Positions 35,057-47,200 of a DNA stretch of 64,000 nt are shown piece by piece (within the stretch, counting starts at the first letter, position 1; every line of letters begins with the position of its first letter). The stretch comes from Pratylenchus scribneri. Its lineage: Eukaryota > Nematoda > Chromadorea > Rhabditida > Pratylenchidae. The translations under genes were made by a program, and so were the position numbers. The DNA is taken from assembly GCA_030063045.1 (NCBI GenBank), contig JAQSEB010000010.1, positions 248,001 to 312,000 on the forward strand. Direction: 5' to 3'. Below the pieces are notes generated by a model. The model was not told the DNA's origin. It did no database searches and saw nothing but the letters and a program-made list of their open reading frames with translations.

Positions 35057-36020
35057 CTGCTGACTTCACCTAATTGTCCTATATACTTAAGGAGACATAA
35101 TAGGAAATCACAAATTTGCATATAACTCGCGCATATGGCCAAAAGAAAAAAAAACAAATATCATGCAGGTGCCCAAAGGTTGTAATTCCCTATGGTCAAA
35201 ATTTCAGAAAAATCGGTAAAGTACAAAAAAAAAGTTATAGGGATCAAACCGAGTTACCCACCCCCCCCCCCCCCATTTTTAGTAATAATAAAGAATAATT
35301 TACTTATTTTGAGGCCACATAATTTGGCCATAAATAAAATGTTGAGGCTTATTATTCAGTTTAGGTTCAGATTAAAGCTTAGTTCACGGAGCAGTCTTAA
35401 AGTAGGCCAATTTGGCCAAGTTATAAAAGGCCCCAAAAAAGGATATTTTTTTGGAGAAAAGCTAGGCCATAGAACTTGGCCATAAAGAGAAGAATTGAAG
35501 GTTATTAAGGGGCCATGGTTAGGCTAAGATTAGGCCTCAGGGCTTTGAGGATGAAAGTCTTAAAGAAGCTCAATTTGGCCAAATTTATGGCTTCAAAAAA
35601 AAATCATTTTCGAGACGAAAAGTTTTGGGCAAATTAAATAGTATCCTATTTTTATTATGGGGGCATTGTGGCGTAATTGTTGAAATGTATAGGAGTTGAA
35701 TGGATAGAAAAGCCAATTGCGCATTTAGTATAATAGATGATGATGATGGCCCTTTGGCCTAGGCCACAAAACAAATACAGGAAGGAAGTGGAAGGCAATG
35801 AATGAGAAATGATCAAGGCGTATGGGAAGGTGCAGGGTGTGGCCGGAATTTTTTTCCCGCTAATCCCTTTCCGCATTTCTCTTGACTCGCCTCCCCCCGA
35901 AAATCAAATTAATCGGATAAAGCGTATGTGGCTAATGAGTCGACTTAATTATTGGCCGCCGTCGTTAGCAAAGAAAACAAAGCAAAAAAAAAGTATTAAA
36001 AGTGGAATTTTGGGACAATG
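35057..36020. other. Non-coding stretch with GGCCATAA-type repeats
   Basis: Contains a 14-base poly-C near 35262-35275. 35310-35640 has paired GAGGCCACATAATTTGGCC and TTTGGCCAAGTTATA blocks, like a decayed family-E fold-back. 35640-35900 is open in short frames without a recognisable protein. Confidence 0.45.
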
Positions 36021-36024
36021 TCAA

Positions 36025-36600
36025 TGGAATTTATTTATTGCGGATGAAATGGAATACAATAAAAAAAATTGGGATGAGGGAGGAATATGCATGGAAAGTC
36101 AAAAATGAATGTTCGCTGGGATTTAATTAATAAATTGAATGTCAATGTAAATTTTTTTGGTCATAATTCCGTGGACATTGGCTTCCCAGTGCTGCCAATG
36201 CCAACTTCGTTCAAAAAAGAATTTTAATAAACCCATTTTTGGTTCAGAAAAGGGTTTTAAACGGTTTAAGCCCATTTTGATTTTTGGTTCAAAAAATGGT
36301 TTTAAACGGTTTAAGCCCATTTTGATTTTTGGTTCAAAAAATGGTTTTAAACGGTTTAAGCCCATTTTGATTTTTGGTTCAAAAAATGGTTTTAAACGGT
36401 TTAAGCCCATTTTGATTTTTGGTTCAAAAAATGGTTTTAAACGGTTTAAGCCCATTTTGATTTTTGGTTCAAAAAATGGTTTTAAACGGTTTAAGCCCAT
36501 TTTGATTTTTGGTTCAAAAAATGGTTAAACCCGTTTTTGTTTCAAATTTAATTTAATATTGGTTAAACCCAAATCAATAAATAATCAAGTGATACATCTG
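36025..36600. repeat. Tandem copy 1 of the FERM-gene 3' end with 45-bp minisatellite
   Basis: 36035-36210 repeats the sequence around the last exon of the FERM gene (ATTCCGTGGACATTGGCTTC and flank). From 36225 to 36525 it is interrupted by about 6.7 copies of a 45-bp unit, TTTTAAACGGTTTAAGCCCA plus TTTTGATTTTTGGTTCAAAA plus AATGG. Because 45 is a multiple of three, both strands stay open; these are not genes. Confidence 0.85.
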
Positions 36601-36689
36601 CTGATCTATCGATTGGGTATAAGGTAAAAGGTTTATGAGTTTAGGATTAACTTCTGACCCGTTACATTTTTGGCCATATTATTTTTCAA

Positions 36690-37440
36690 ATTTAAATTTA
36701 TTTTAATTCGGATGAAATGGAATACAATAAAAAAAATTGGGGATGAGGGAGGAATGTGCATGGAAAGTCAAAAATGAATGTTCGCTGGGATTTAATTAAT
36801 AAAAATGAATGTCAATGAATGAATTTTTTGGGGTCACAATTCCGTGGACATTGGCTTCCCAGTGCTGCCAATGCCAACGACAATTTTACTTCTGGCCGAC
36901 CATCCTTCTGCTGCATTCCTTTCATCATTCTTCGTTCAAAAAAGAATTTTAATAAACCCATTTTTGGTTCAGAAAAGGGTTTTAAACGGTTTAAGCCCAT
37001 TTTGATTTTTGGTTCAAAAAATGGTTTTAAACGGTTTAAGCCCATTTTGATTTTTGGTTCAAAAAATGGTTTTAAACGGTTTAAGCCCATTTTGATTTTT
37101 GGTTCAAAAAATGGTTTTAAACGGTTTAAGCCCATTTTGATTTTTGGTTCAAAAAATGGTTTTAAACGGTTTAAGCCCATTTTGATTTTTGGTTCAAAAA
37201 ATGGTTTTAAACGGTTTAAGCCCATTTTGATTTTTGGTTCAAAAAATGGTTTTAAACGGTTTAAGCCCATTTTGATTTTTGGTTCAAAAAATGGTTTTAA
37301 ACGGTTTAAGCCCATTTTGATTTTTGGTTCAAAAAATGGTTAAACCCGTTTTTGTTTCAAATTTAATTTAATATTGGTTAAACCCAAATCAATAAATAAT
37401 CAAGTGATACATCTGCTGATCTATCGATTGGGTATAAGGT
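36690..37440. repeat. Tandem copy 2 of the FERM-gene 3' end with 45-bp minisatellite
   Basis: 36705-36935 again duplicates the FERM-gene terminal region, more fully than copy 1 (it includes CGACAATTTTACTTCTGGCC). About 8.5 copies of the same 45-bp unit then follow to 37343. The right flank GATACATCTGCTGATCTATC is shared with copy 1 (36590) and recurs once more at about 37410. Confidence 0.87.
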
Positions 37441-37643
37441 AAAAGGTTTATGAGTTTAGGATTAACTTCTGACCCCGTTACATTTTTGGCCATATTATTT
37501 TTCAAATTTAAATTTATTTTATTGCGGTTGAAATGTGGAATACAATAAAAAAATTGGGATGAGGGAGGAATGTGCATGGAAAGTCAAAAATGAATGTTCG
37601 CTGGGATTTAATTAATAAAAATGAATGTTAATGATTTTTTCGG

Positions 37644-40600
37644 TCACAATTCCGTGGACATTGGCTTCAGAGCGCCGCCAACGACAATTTTACTTCTTGT
37701 CGACCATCCTTCCCGGCCATCTCCGTTCCTTTCATCCATCTTCCGGTGTTGTTCCCTTCCAATTCCAATGTTTGGCGTTGATGCCGATGTCCTCACCGGG
37801 ATCAATGTTGGCCCTAAAACTGTGAATTTTTTATTGGCATCTTAAAAAGAAGGTAAATGGAGTGTTTTTACCGGGATAAGGGAATGGTAAACATTTTACT
37901 AGTTTCTTTAAAATGCATTACAAAAATCAGAAATTCTAAAAAATTCAAAATTTTAAAAAATTCAAAAATTTAAAAAAAAATTCAAAATTTGAAAAAATTC
38001 AAAAATTTTAAAAATTCAAAATTTTAAAAATTCAAAATTTTAAAAATTTCAAAATTTTAAAAAATTCAAAATTTTAAAAATTCAAAATTTGAAAAAATTC
38101 TAAAATTCAAAATTTTAAAAATTCAAAATTTGAAAAAATTTCTAAAATTCAAAATTTAAAAAATTCTAAATTTTAAAAATTTCAAAATTTTAAAAAATTC
38201 TAAAATTCAAAATTTTAAAAATTCAAAATTTTAAAAATTTCAAAATTTTAAAAATTTCAAAATTTTAAAAATTCAAAATTTTAAAAAATTCAAAAATTTT
38301 TAAAATTCAAAATTTTTAAAATTCTTAATTTATTAAGAAAGAGGAAAGTTTTTTCTATAGGAAAAAATTTGGATTTGAATTTTTAAAAATTTCTCATTTT
38401 TTATCGAATTATAAAGAGCTGTGGTAAATATTTGCTGGTAAATTTACCCGGGTTTTCACCATGTTTTTATTTTTAAAAGATCGACCTGGTGATGGTCCAT
38501 TTCCGCCAGAATCTGTCGGATTCGGAGGTGGAAGCGGCTCTCTGGGTGCATATCGCCGGGATGGACGCCGGAAAACGTGTCCACCTGCTGCTGCCGGCCT
38601 TTCCGCTGATTCAGCGCGTTGTTGTCGTTGTTGTTGTTGTGGATGGCCAATTATTGGCGTATTCCCCTTTCGTTGGATTGTTTCATACTCGGTTCGGCCT
38701 CTGTAAAAAGTTAAATCATTTTATTTAAATTTGCAAAAATGTTGATTTATAAAAAATTTGCTATCTCTATCAGAGCCTCTGAGGCAAATCCCTGCACTCA
38801 AAATCCGTATAGAGAGTAAAATTTTCTAATGAGTATGAAGTATTTAGATATAGCTTATTAGCTTAGGTTAGAGGGCTTATTGTTTGTTAGGTTTTTCGGA
38901 ACATGGGGAAAAGAAAGAGATCAAAAGAAAGTGAGTGATAATTTTTCCAGAATTTTTGCACTAATTAGATTTTGGGTTATACCTTTTATTAGAGTTCAAT
39001 CTTTTTTGAAAAAAAAACTGAATTTTTTTTTTATCAAAATATACCTATACCTTATTCTATTATTAGTGGCAGGGAGGAATTCGAATTTCGGCGCTTTTGT
39101 TTTTAAACCTCACAATTACAAACGGTTAAAAAACGGATTAATTTGTTACTTTTTTTTTCTTTGGCCAAAATAAAAAACTTACGGTTTGTTTAAGTTTAAA
39201 ACCAATTTTAAGGCAAAAAAAAAATTATTAAATTTTGATTTTCGCTTATCTGGGTGCAGATTTGTAATTTTTTTTTATTTGATTGAAAAACGATGAAACA
39301 TGATTTTATAGGTGATTTTAGGGTTGACCATGGCCGTCGCTAGGAATTTCTGACGGGGGGGGGGGGGGGTTGACCAATAAAAAGTCCAAAAAAATTTTTT
39401 TTACACCAGAGGCGCGAAAAATTCTCTAGAGTAGTTCTGTTTATTTTTTTGATAATGATCCAATATATAAAAGGAAAAAATTGCGCCGCAGGCGAAAATT
39501 TTCCCGAAAATTACCTCTTAATTTAAAAATTGCCCCGCAGGGAAAAATTTTAACGAAAAATATTTTTTCAATAGCAAATTTCTTCGAATTTGTATACCGC
39601 AGCCCCCTGCGAAGGCCATGGGGTTTTGGGGTTGACTTGTCTTTGACCAATTTTAGGTGTGAAAAAATCTGCTGGCGGGTGGGTGGTGGTAGATAACGCA
39701 GAACCGCAGAAGTACCAATTTTTGATCGGAATTCTTATCATATTTTACCATTTCTCCCATCCCAACAAATCACACCTGTATCTGAATGTGCTGCCCAGCC
39801 GCAAAAGTGATGGCAGCACTCGCCGCTGCTGTTGCGGGGGCCGCAGGTATTTTAGCCGAAAAAATGTGTGAAATTCGATGGCACATTTCCAAAGATGTTT
39901 TGCCGCCCGGCTGGAGGAAAGATGGAAGAGGAAAGTGTGCAGTTGGACAAGTTGGCCACCCTTTTGTTGCTGGTGTTGGGTTGGCAAATCCTCCTCAACA
40001 ACCAGCGAAAGACGACGGCCCCGGAAGTCGAGGCGTTGAATTTTTTCCCAAAGGAAGAGGCCTAAATAAAATAAAATTGGTTTGTTTGGTTTAGATTATT
40101 TTTTTAGAGCTGGGATTTTTATTGATGTCAAATTCATCAATATTTTGCCTTTTTTTACCATCAATATTAATTCAATATTTCGGCATTTTTGGCAAGAATT
40201 TTACTAAATTTTTAATAAAAAAAAAGATTTTTTTTTGAAAATTTTTGGCATTTTTTAGAAAATGATTGCATTTTTTGAAAAAATTTGGAAATTTTTGTAA
40301 AAATTTTCGCATTTTTTAAAAAATTTAATCATGTCTCTAGAAAATTGCATTTTTGGAAATGAAATTTATTAATATTTTTAGAATAAAAATCTCAAAAATT
40401 TGAATAATAGCGGGTAAGAAAAAAATATTTTTTCATAAATTTTTGATAAATTATAGCTTTTTTTTTAAAAAAATTTCATCAATATTTTCATCAAATATTT
40501 CAGGATTTATTGTTAATATAAATCCGAGTCCTAGTTATTAAATTATTGTACAGCAGAGAACAGGTAGGTGTAAAAATTTTTAAAAAAATAATTGCCTTTA

Positions 40601-42819
40601 GCGGGTCTTGAACCGCCCACCTCTAGTTTACAAGACTGGCTACCTACCCTTGCGCTAGAAAGGCTTAGTATTAAAAATTGTAATTTTGCATTTTCAGTTG
40701 TCAAATTCCTCTGTCTGAATTTTTTATTGCTAATAATTTGTTTTTATTTAATTAATAATTAATTAACAAATTTAAATTTATTAAAAAATCTACAAAAAAT
40801 TTCTAACTTAAACCAGTCCAGATAAAAAAAACCCAAACTGACCAATTTTTTGTGCTCCATCCAAAACGAGCATTCCCTGCGGGCTCAGCCCAAGTCGATA
40901 TTCTTGTCCGTCTCGGCCGAGCACAAAATGCTGAAAAATTAAAATTTAATCAATTTGGAAGATCAAACTGGAGTCCACCCCCAAAAATCACTACACCTAA
41001 ATCCCTAACCCCAAAATATCTAATAACCCTAAAATCCCCACAATATTTTACCTTAAATGTCTACAGAAAAAAAATAAAATTTTTCTCTTAAAAATTTCTA
41101 AAATTTTTCTGAAAATTTTTAAAATTTTTCTAAAAATTTTCTAAAAATTTTTTGAAAATTTTTCTAAAAATTTTTTGAAAATTTTTCTAAAAATTTTTCT
41201 TAAAATTACTGAAAATTTTTCTAAATTTTTTCTAAAATTTTTCGAAAATCTTTTTCTGAAAATTTTCAAATTTTTTCTAAAAATTTTCTCTGTAGGGATA
41301 TTTTGGCTGTACCCGAATTGACTGACCAAATCGACGCCATAAAGTGGCAATTGCCGCGCCTTTTCTAGGAAAGCCATTTCCGCCTGGGAAGGAGAAAATC
41401 CCTGCATTTGTCCGGCGGAAGACCAATGCCGCAAAATTGCCAATTCCATTTGCCTGTCCTGCATTGGATGGTAGCGAAATTCGGAGACAAATGTTTGGGA
41501 ATGTTCCCGGGGATTGAAGTCGCCAAATTCTGCTGAAAATAATAAACAAAATTAATTAAAATAATAAATAATTTTACTTAGATTTTTGTTCATTTTTGGA
41601 TTTTAAATTAATTTCTAAATTTATTAAAATATTAAATAATTATAACTTTCTTTAATAAAAATTTTTTTAAATTTTTGGGCTACCATTTTGAATTCCTAAA
41701 AATTAATAAAAAATTGAAAAAATAAATATTTATTGCTTTAAATTTTTTTGATTAAAAAATTTTTATCAAATAATTCATTTCATTTTCAAAGCAAAATAAA
41801 AATAATTTACAATTTTTTCATTAATTAATTAATTTTTCTACATCCAATTAAATAATTAATTAAATTAAATTTTTGCGAATACATTGAAGTCGAAGGGCAC
41901 CCAATTCAATGGCAATGGTTTTCGAACATTCCAAACGTCCAATATGGATATCTTGCCGAAGTTGGAGGAAAAATAGATACCTGGAAATTGGAGTGGAATT
42001 ATTTTAATTGATTGGAATGAATTTTTAAAATATCGGGTATCCAACTTGGCGCCGTTTAAAATAACTCATTAAGTACTGAACTAATATTGAGGATTTTGTT
42101 ATCAAATTAAAGAGTTGACTTTTGACTATTAAATGAAATTAATTTTATTTAAATTGGTTCAGAATTGATGAAGTTATGCCCAAAAAACCATTTAAAATGA
42201 TCTTTATGATGGATTTGCAAATTTTTCAATAGTTTTTTGTGCATAAATTCATCAATTTTGAACCAATTTAAATAAAATTATCATAAAAAGTGGTTCAGAC
42301 CTTGATTAGTTAAACGGCACCAAGTTTGGTCTACCATTTAAATATTGTCACCTGGTTAATTCATCCCGAAGATTGGCCGGTTCATTGGGGAAAAATTTGA
42401 CCCGAAATCGTAGGGTATAGGGTGGCCCAATTGGAATTTGTTTTCGAACTCGTTTGGCTAAAACAAAATTAAATATTTTATCTATCTCTGAAAAACAAAC
42501 CTGGATCTAACCAATGTTGGACCTGAAAATGATCAGTGAATTGGAGGCCAAAATAGTCGCGTTCATCCAGGTCCAAGTAGGCAAATACTCGGGAATATAG
42601 GTCTTGGCCCAGTGCCACTTTTTCAATGGCCAAATTCAGGTCGGTCCCATCCAACAGTTGAATGCGGCATTGACATTGAGTGTCCTTCAGATTTATTATT
42701 TCCGCCGGAGGTTGTTGTGGTGGTTTTAATTCTGCTGGTTGAGGTTGGTGATGAGAATGAGATTGTCGATTTTTGGATTTAAGGCGTTGACTAAGTGAAC
42801 GAAGAAAATTTGGCGTCAT
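37644..42819 (-). CDS. EPB41L5: FERM-domain protein, EPB41L5/Yurt-like
   Basis: Eight minus-strand exons join in phase to 497 aa: 42501-42819, 42352-42457, 41883-41980, 41327-41532, 40843-40930, 39776-40061, 38486-38700, 37644-37819. The FERM domain spans about residues 49-343 and has all three lobes: [14 protein letters not shown] and [19 protein letters not shown] (F1); [34 protein letters not shown] and [20 protein letters not shown] (F2); [16 protein letters not shown] and [16 protein letters not shown] (F3). [20 protein letters not shown] matches the FERM-adjacent start of EPB41L5/Yurt proteins, which link membrane proteins such as Crumbs to actin and set epithelial polarity. The tail is short and ends LKPMSTEL. 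The start ATG is preceded by a promoter region shared with the TBC gene. Confidence 0.93.
37920..38335. repeat. AT-only tandem repeat (FERM intron 7)
   Basis: Irregular units of TTTTAAAAATTCAAAA with 10-17 bp spacing, lying between exons 38486-38700 and 37644-37819. Confidence 0.85.
38701..39775. other. FERM intron 6
   Basis: About 1.07 kb with no exon. It holds a poly-G run of about 14 near 39355-39368 and a GC-spiked patch at 39480-39620 with GCCGCAGG and CCCCGCAGGG motifs of unknown origin. Confidence 0.5.
40594..40664 (-). pseudogene. tRNA-Thr(TGT)-like sequence, probably degenerate
   Basis: On the minus strand, 71 bases start GCCTTTCTAG and end TAAAGGC. The acceptor arms pair at six of seven positions. 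The anticodon loop reads CTTGTAA (anticodon TGT, Thr) on a stem with one mismatch. The T arm reads GCGG-TTCAAGA-CCCGC, one G short of a perfect five-pair stem. The missing base and mismatches suggest a pseudogene, though a one-base sequencing error would make it much better. It lies inside the FERM intron between exons 40843-40930 and 39776-40061. Confidence 0.65.
41040..41300. repeat. T-rich simple repeat (FERM intron 4)
   Basis: Repeated TTTTTCTAAAAATTTT motifs between exons 41327-41532 and 40843-40930. No coding content. Confidence 0.8.
42035..42335. repeat. Fold-back family B, copy 4 (FERM intron 2)
   Basis: Ends CCAACTTGGCGCC and GGCACCAAGTTTGG, with the family interior (ATGAAATTAATTTTATTTAA). 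Situated between exons 42352-42457 and 41883-41980. Confidence 0.85.
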
Positions 42820-44258
42820 CTAAAATTGACAAAAAAAAAATAATTTTTTAATTAAAATTGTCAACCCAAAATCCTAAAAATAGTAAAGAGAAAAATTAGG
42901 CCCTAAGATTATTTTAAGCTTAGAGGATAAGCCTTAGGCTAGGTTTAAGTTAAGTTTAAGATTTAATTTTTTGTCAAGATTTTGGGCGTGTTTTAGGATT
43001 TTGGGGTGAATTTTTATTAAAATTCTTGATTATTATTCGAGAATAAATGCGAATAATATATGGGCTTTGGGCTCAAAATAGTAAAGTAAATTAAAATAAA
43101 AATACCTAGCTGCACGATTTGGGAATTGAATTGATGAAGTGAAGAAGATGGAAAGATGGGAGCAAAAACGAGGAAAAGTGCTTATTCACCTCTGTGTCTG
43201 TGCGCTGCTCAACAATTTTCTCGTTTTTCTAACAAGTAAATGGATGTGGGGGAAGAAGATGGATGCGAAATTGGGTCAGCCACAGCCGGCTGGCTCTGGT
43301 TGATCTAATAGATTCGGTCCTGACTTTGGGTTAAAGCATTTAATGATGGGGGAGTTGAAATTTTAAAAAAGGAAAGAAAAAGAAGAATGATGCGCTGCGC
43401 AAATCGAAAAGATGGGGAAAAATGATTAACAAGAATAAGATTTTTAGGTTGATGCATTTTAATAACCAGGGAGCGGATTTATATGCAAATGCATATTTTT
43501 TGTCTGTACTCTGAATGGGTTTCTGGGTACATAAATAGTGTTTTTATGATATTTGGAGTATTTTAAGAGTAACTTTATTTTGCATATTTTTGCATATTTT
43601 AGCATTTTTTTGGAAAAAATTGACCGTCAAAAATGCAATAAAAATCGAAAAATTGCATATTTTGAGGAAATTTTGATAAAATTTGCATATTTTAAGAAAA
43701 TTTTCCGAAATTTGCATATATTGGCACTTTTTCGTGCATATAAATCCGCTCCCTGTTAATAACATAAAAAATGTATTTAAAAAATAATTTTGCTTATTTT
43801 AAAAAGGGGTTTCAATTTCAACAGCTAGTTTAAAACCTTGAAGCTTGATGCTTGAAATAATTCCGAAGAAAATAAAAGGTTTGGATAAAGTGTCTTAAAT
43901 ATATCGATTCGATTATCGACTGCGAAAAAACCAATTGCTTTATTTAAAAAAGGTTTAAAATAAAATCATTAGATGTTTAACAGTTTAAAAACCTAAACTT
44001 GAAGCTTGAACTCAAAATTTAAAAGAAGAAAATAAAGGTTTGGTGGACAAAATGTCTTAGGGAAGAGGAGAGCGGAGAGGAGAGCTGCTTTGCTTGTAAA
44101 AAAAACGAATGATCTTTCGTTTTCTTTGATACCATGCCATGCGCCATGCCCCATGCTCCATGCCACGGCATTTTAAGCTCTAAATCCTATCAATTAATCA
44201 TTAATGCCTATATCAGTTAATCCAATCATAATTATATTTGTAAATATTCAGCAAAAGA
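42820..44258. promoter_or_regulatory. Shared divergent promoter region of FERM and TBC genes
   Basis: 1.44 kb separates the two head-to-head start codons (42819 minus and 44259 plus). A hAT-like MITE sits at 43467-43755. A purine-rich stretch (GAGGAGAGCGGAGAGGAGAG) lies near 44055 and short ATGCC repeats near 44130-44170. No exon is seen. Promoter function is inferred from position only. Confidence 0.5.
43467..43755. mobile_element. hAT-like MITE, 289 bp, with 8-bp target duplication
   Basis: Terminal inverted repeats start CAGGGAGCGGATTTATATGC and end with the near-exact complement (GCATATAAATCCGCTCCCTG). It is flanked by TTAATAAC on both sides (43459-43466 and 43756-43763). CAGGG ends with 8-bp duplications are typical of hAT elements. 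The interior is AT-rich with TTTTGCATATTTT repeats and no transposase. Confidence 0.9.
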
Positions 44259-47200
44259 ATGGTGGATTATCACAAAAAACCGCCCACAATTACGCTAAGT
44301 CCCGCCTCGGATGATAATCATCAAGAACCGAATTCCTCTTCCACCCTAATCAATAACAATAAATCAATTGATGGTCTTGATTCCTCACTAAATGATTCGT
44401 CTTTTGTTCGTTCATTTCGTCCAGGTTTTTTAACATTTTAATTAATTTTAAAACAAATTTATAGCATTTGATACTTCGCCTAGCAAATTTTCACGGCTAT
44501 CCCTTGCCATTCGTCGATCTCTTCGGATTGGAAGCAGACGAGACTTCCGATCAAATTTGCCACATTGGAAAACGGTTCAACCAGATAAACCGGTAATATT
44601 TTTAAAAATAACGGTTTAAGGGTTTGTCCCACTCATTCACAAATCAAATATACCCAAAATTGGATAGAACTGGCCAATATGGACCGCATTGAATGGTACA
44701 TAATTTGGTTATGGTTTGGCCAACAATTAAAGGGTTTTAAACGGTTTAAACCATATTTTGGTTTAATGGTTTGAAACTTAGTTAAAATTGGTTAAACCCG
44801 AAGCCAAAAATAAAATCGAATGATGCGTATTGGCAAGATCTATCCATTAGGTATATCGTTTGGGAGTATAGGATAGACCATTGAAGATTGAACCGTTAAT
44901 ATAAACCATTTATCTTTTCGCCATTTTAAATTTTTCCCATACATTTAATTTGGATTGGATTTAAGCTAAAATTATGGTCGAGAATAGGCCAAAATTTGAG
45001 AATAGGCCAAAATTTTATTTTTGGAATAATTATGAATAGAAAAAATGGTTGCTAGGATACCAAAACAATTACAAAATAAACATAAACTTAGTAATTTCCT
45101 AAAAAAACAATGAATATTCCTCGGGATGGGGAAAATCGCCCGGTAAAAATTTAATTTTGACCAATTTAATTATTAATTTTTCCTATCTTTTTAAGCCACC
45201 AACCTTCACCGAATTCACAGATCTACGGCCGGAAATATTTATTGAACCCCAATTTGGTACCCTCGACCACCTGAATAGATTAATTCAATTTCGTCAACTT
45301 CGTCAGGTTTTCAAATATTTTATAATTTAAATATTTTTTCATCCTACAGTTTTTGACTTATAATAAATCCGCAACCGCTTCTTGACCCCACAAACCTTAT
45401 ACCATTTTGTAGATCTCATCGAGACGCATCGAATGGTATATAAAATGTCAGATTTTGTCCCAAAATTAAAGGGTATTAAACCGTTTAAACCATTTTCCAG
45501 TTTTTGGTTTACAACCACTTTAATTTCTGGCCAAAACCTGACATTTTATATATCATTCGATGCGTCTCGATGAGATCTACAAATTGGTATAAGGTTTGTA
45601 GAGTTTAAAAAAACCGGTTTCGGATTCAATTGAAGTCAAAAACTTTTGTTGGTAAAAAAATAATTTTGTGGGTAAAAAATAGAAACCTATTTAATTTTAG
45701 CTGAAAAGATTTTTACGGGACAATGATTGGCCAGTCAGCCATGAAATTCGCAAGGACCTTTGGCGCATTCTGATCTCATTCGATGATAAGGAATTTGATT
45801 CGAGCAAATTTTTCTACCAGGAACAAGTCAATTCATTGTTGAAAAGTAAAGGTGGGGAATTGATTAAAATAACTCATCAAGGACAGAACCAAATTTGATG
45901 ATTTTAGTATCGAATTAAAGAGCAGACTTTTGGCTATCCAGTGAAATTAATTTATTTAAATTGGTTCAGAATTGATGAAGTTATGGCCAAAAAACCACTG
46001 AAAATTCCACTAAATCCATAATAAAGGTCATTTTAAATGGTTTTTTGGTCACAAATTCGTCAATTCTTTACCAATTTAAATAAAATTAATAATTATTTGA
46101 TAGCCAAAAGTCTGCTCTTTAATTTGATGCTCATCAAAATTGATTCCTTCCTCGTTGAGTTTTGGCTCATCAATATTACTAAAAACGCAAAATAATTAAT
46201 TTACTTTATTGCAGTACAAAATTTTCGGCCCGCATTCATTTCGGAACCGGGCATTGTTGTGTGCGATCATGGCTTGAAAGAGATTGGCGTCATCAATTTA
46301 CAACGGCTTTTAATTGTAAACTTATTTTACTTAATTAATATTATTTTGGGTTTTAGCATTAACTATAAGACAGTTTTTGACTTCTAATAAATCAGAAACC
46401 GGTTTTAGACTCTTCAAACCTTATACCAATTTGTAGATCTCATCGAAACGCATCGATTAGTATATAAGATGTCAGGTTTTGGCCCAAAATTAAAGTGGTT
46501 TAAAACCAAAAACTGGAAATAAGGTTCAAACGGTTTAATACCTTTTTAATTTTGGGCCAAACCATGCCAAATTATATACCATTCGATGCATTTCGATGAG
46601 ATCTACAAATTGGTATAAGGTTTGTGGGGTCTAAAACCGATTTCTGATTTATTAGAAGTCAAAAACTGATTTAGTGCCAAAAAATTGTTACCCTTTAAAT
46701 TCAATTTAAATATTTTTTTGTGAATTTTAGGTCATTGAATATGCGCGGCCGGAAATTCGTTTTGTTCCAGTTCGTTCAAATTAAAATTTTTTAATTGAAA
46801 TTTGCTCTAATTTGCCAGATTCTCTATCCACTTTGTGCCATTTTCCTCCATTATCAGCCAATTGATGAGGCATTCGCCTGCATTAATCGATTGTTGGTTC
46901 AAGGCAACAGATTTGTGCTTCAATCCGAATTGGTGAGTTTTTTTTTAATTAATTTTGATAAATTATTTTTCCAAAAAAATATAGCAAAAATATAAAAAAT
47001 TTCTACAAAGCTCGGAAAAAAATATTTGCCTATAAGCGGATTCGAACCCGAGACCTAATTTTACAAAAAATAAAGGAAGTACCTCTCACACAAATTTCTG
47101 AAATTTTTTTGACTATAAAATATTTTGTAGAAAGAAAATATATAAAAATGAATAAAGGTTGAAACCAAATCGAAAAAAATGATTTCTTTGGGCGGATTCG

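Noticed and set aside
36123..37343. Long open frames on both strands made of 15-residue repeats
   Set aside because: The 45-bp repeat is a multiple of three and lacks stops on either strand; no splice sites or flanking coding sequence support a protein.
38461..38728. Two plus-strand open frames rich in Cys or Val
   Set aside because: The minus strand carries a phase-consistent FERM exon (38486-38700) with the Yurt-like [11 protein letters not shown] segment; the plus frames are antisense shadows.
39786..40094. Plus-strand frames, one with a membrane-like stretch
   Set aside because: The minus strand encodes FERM exon 39776-40061 ending the F3 lobe ([16 protein letters not shown]), in phase with both neighbours.
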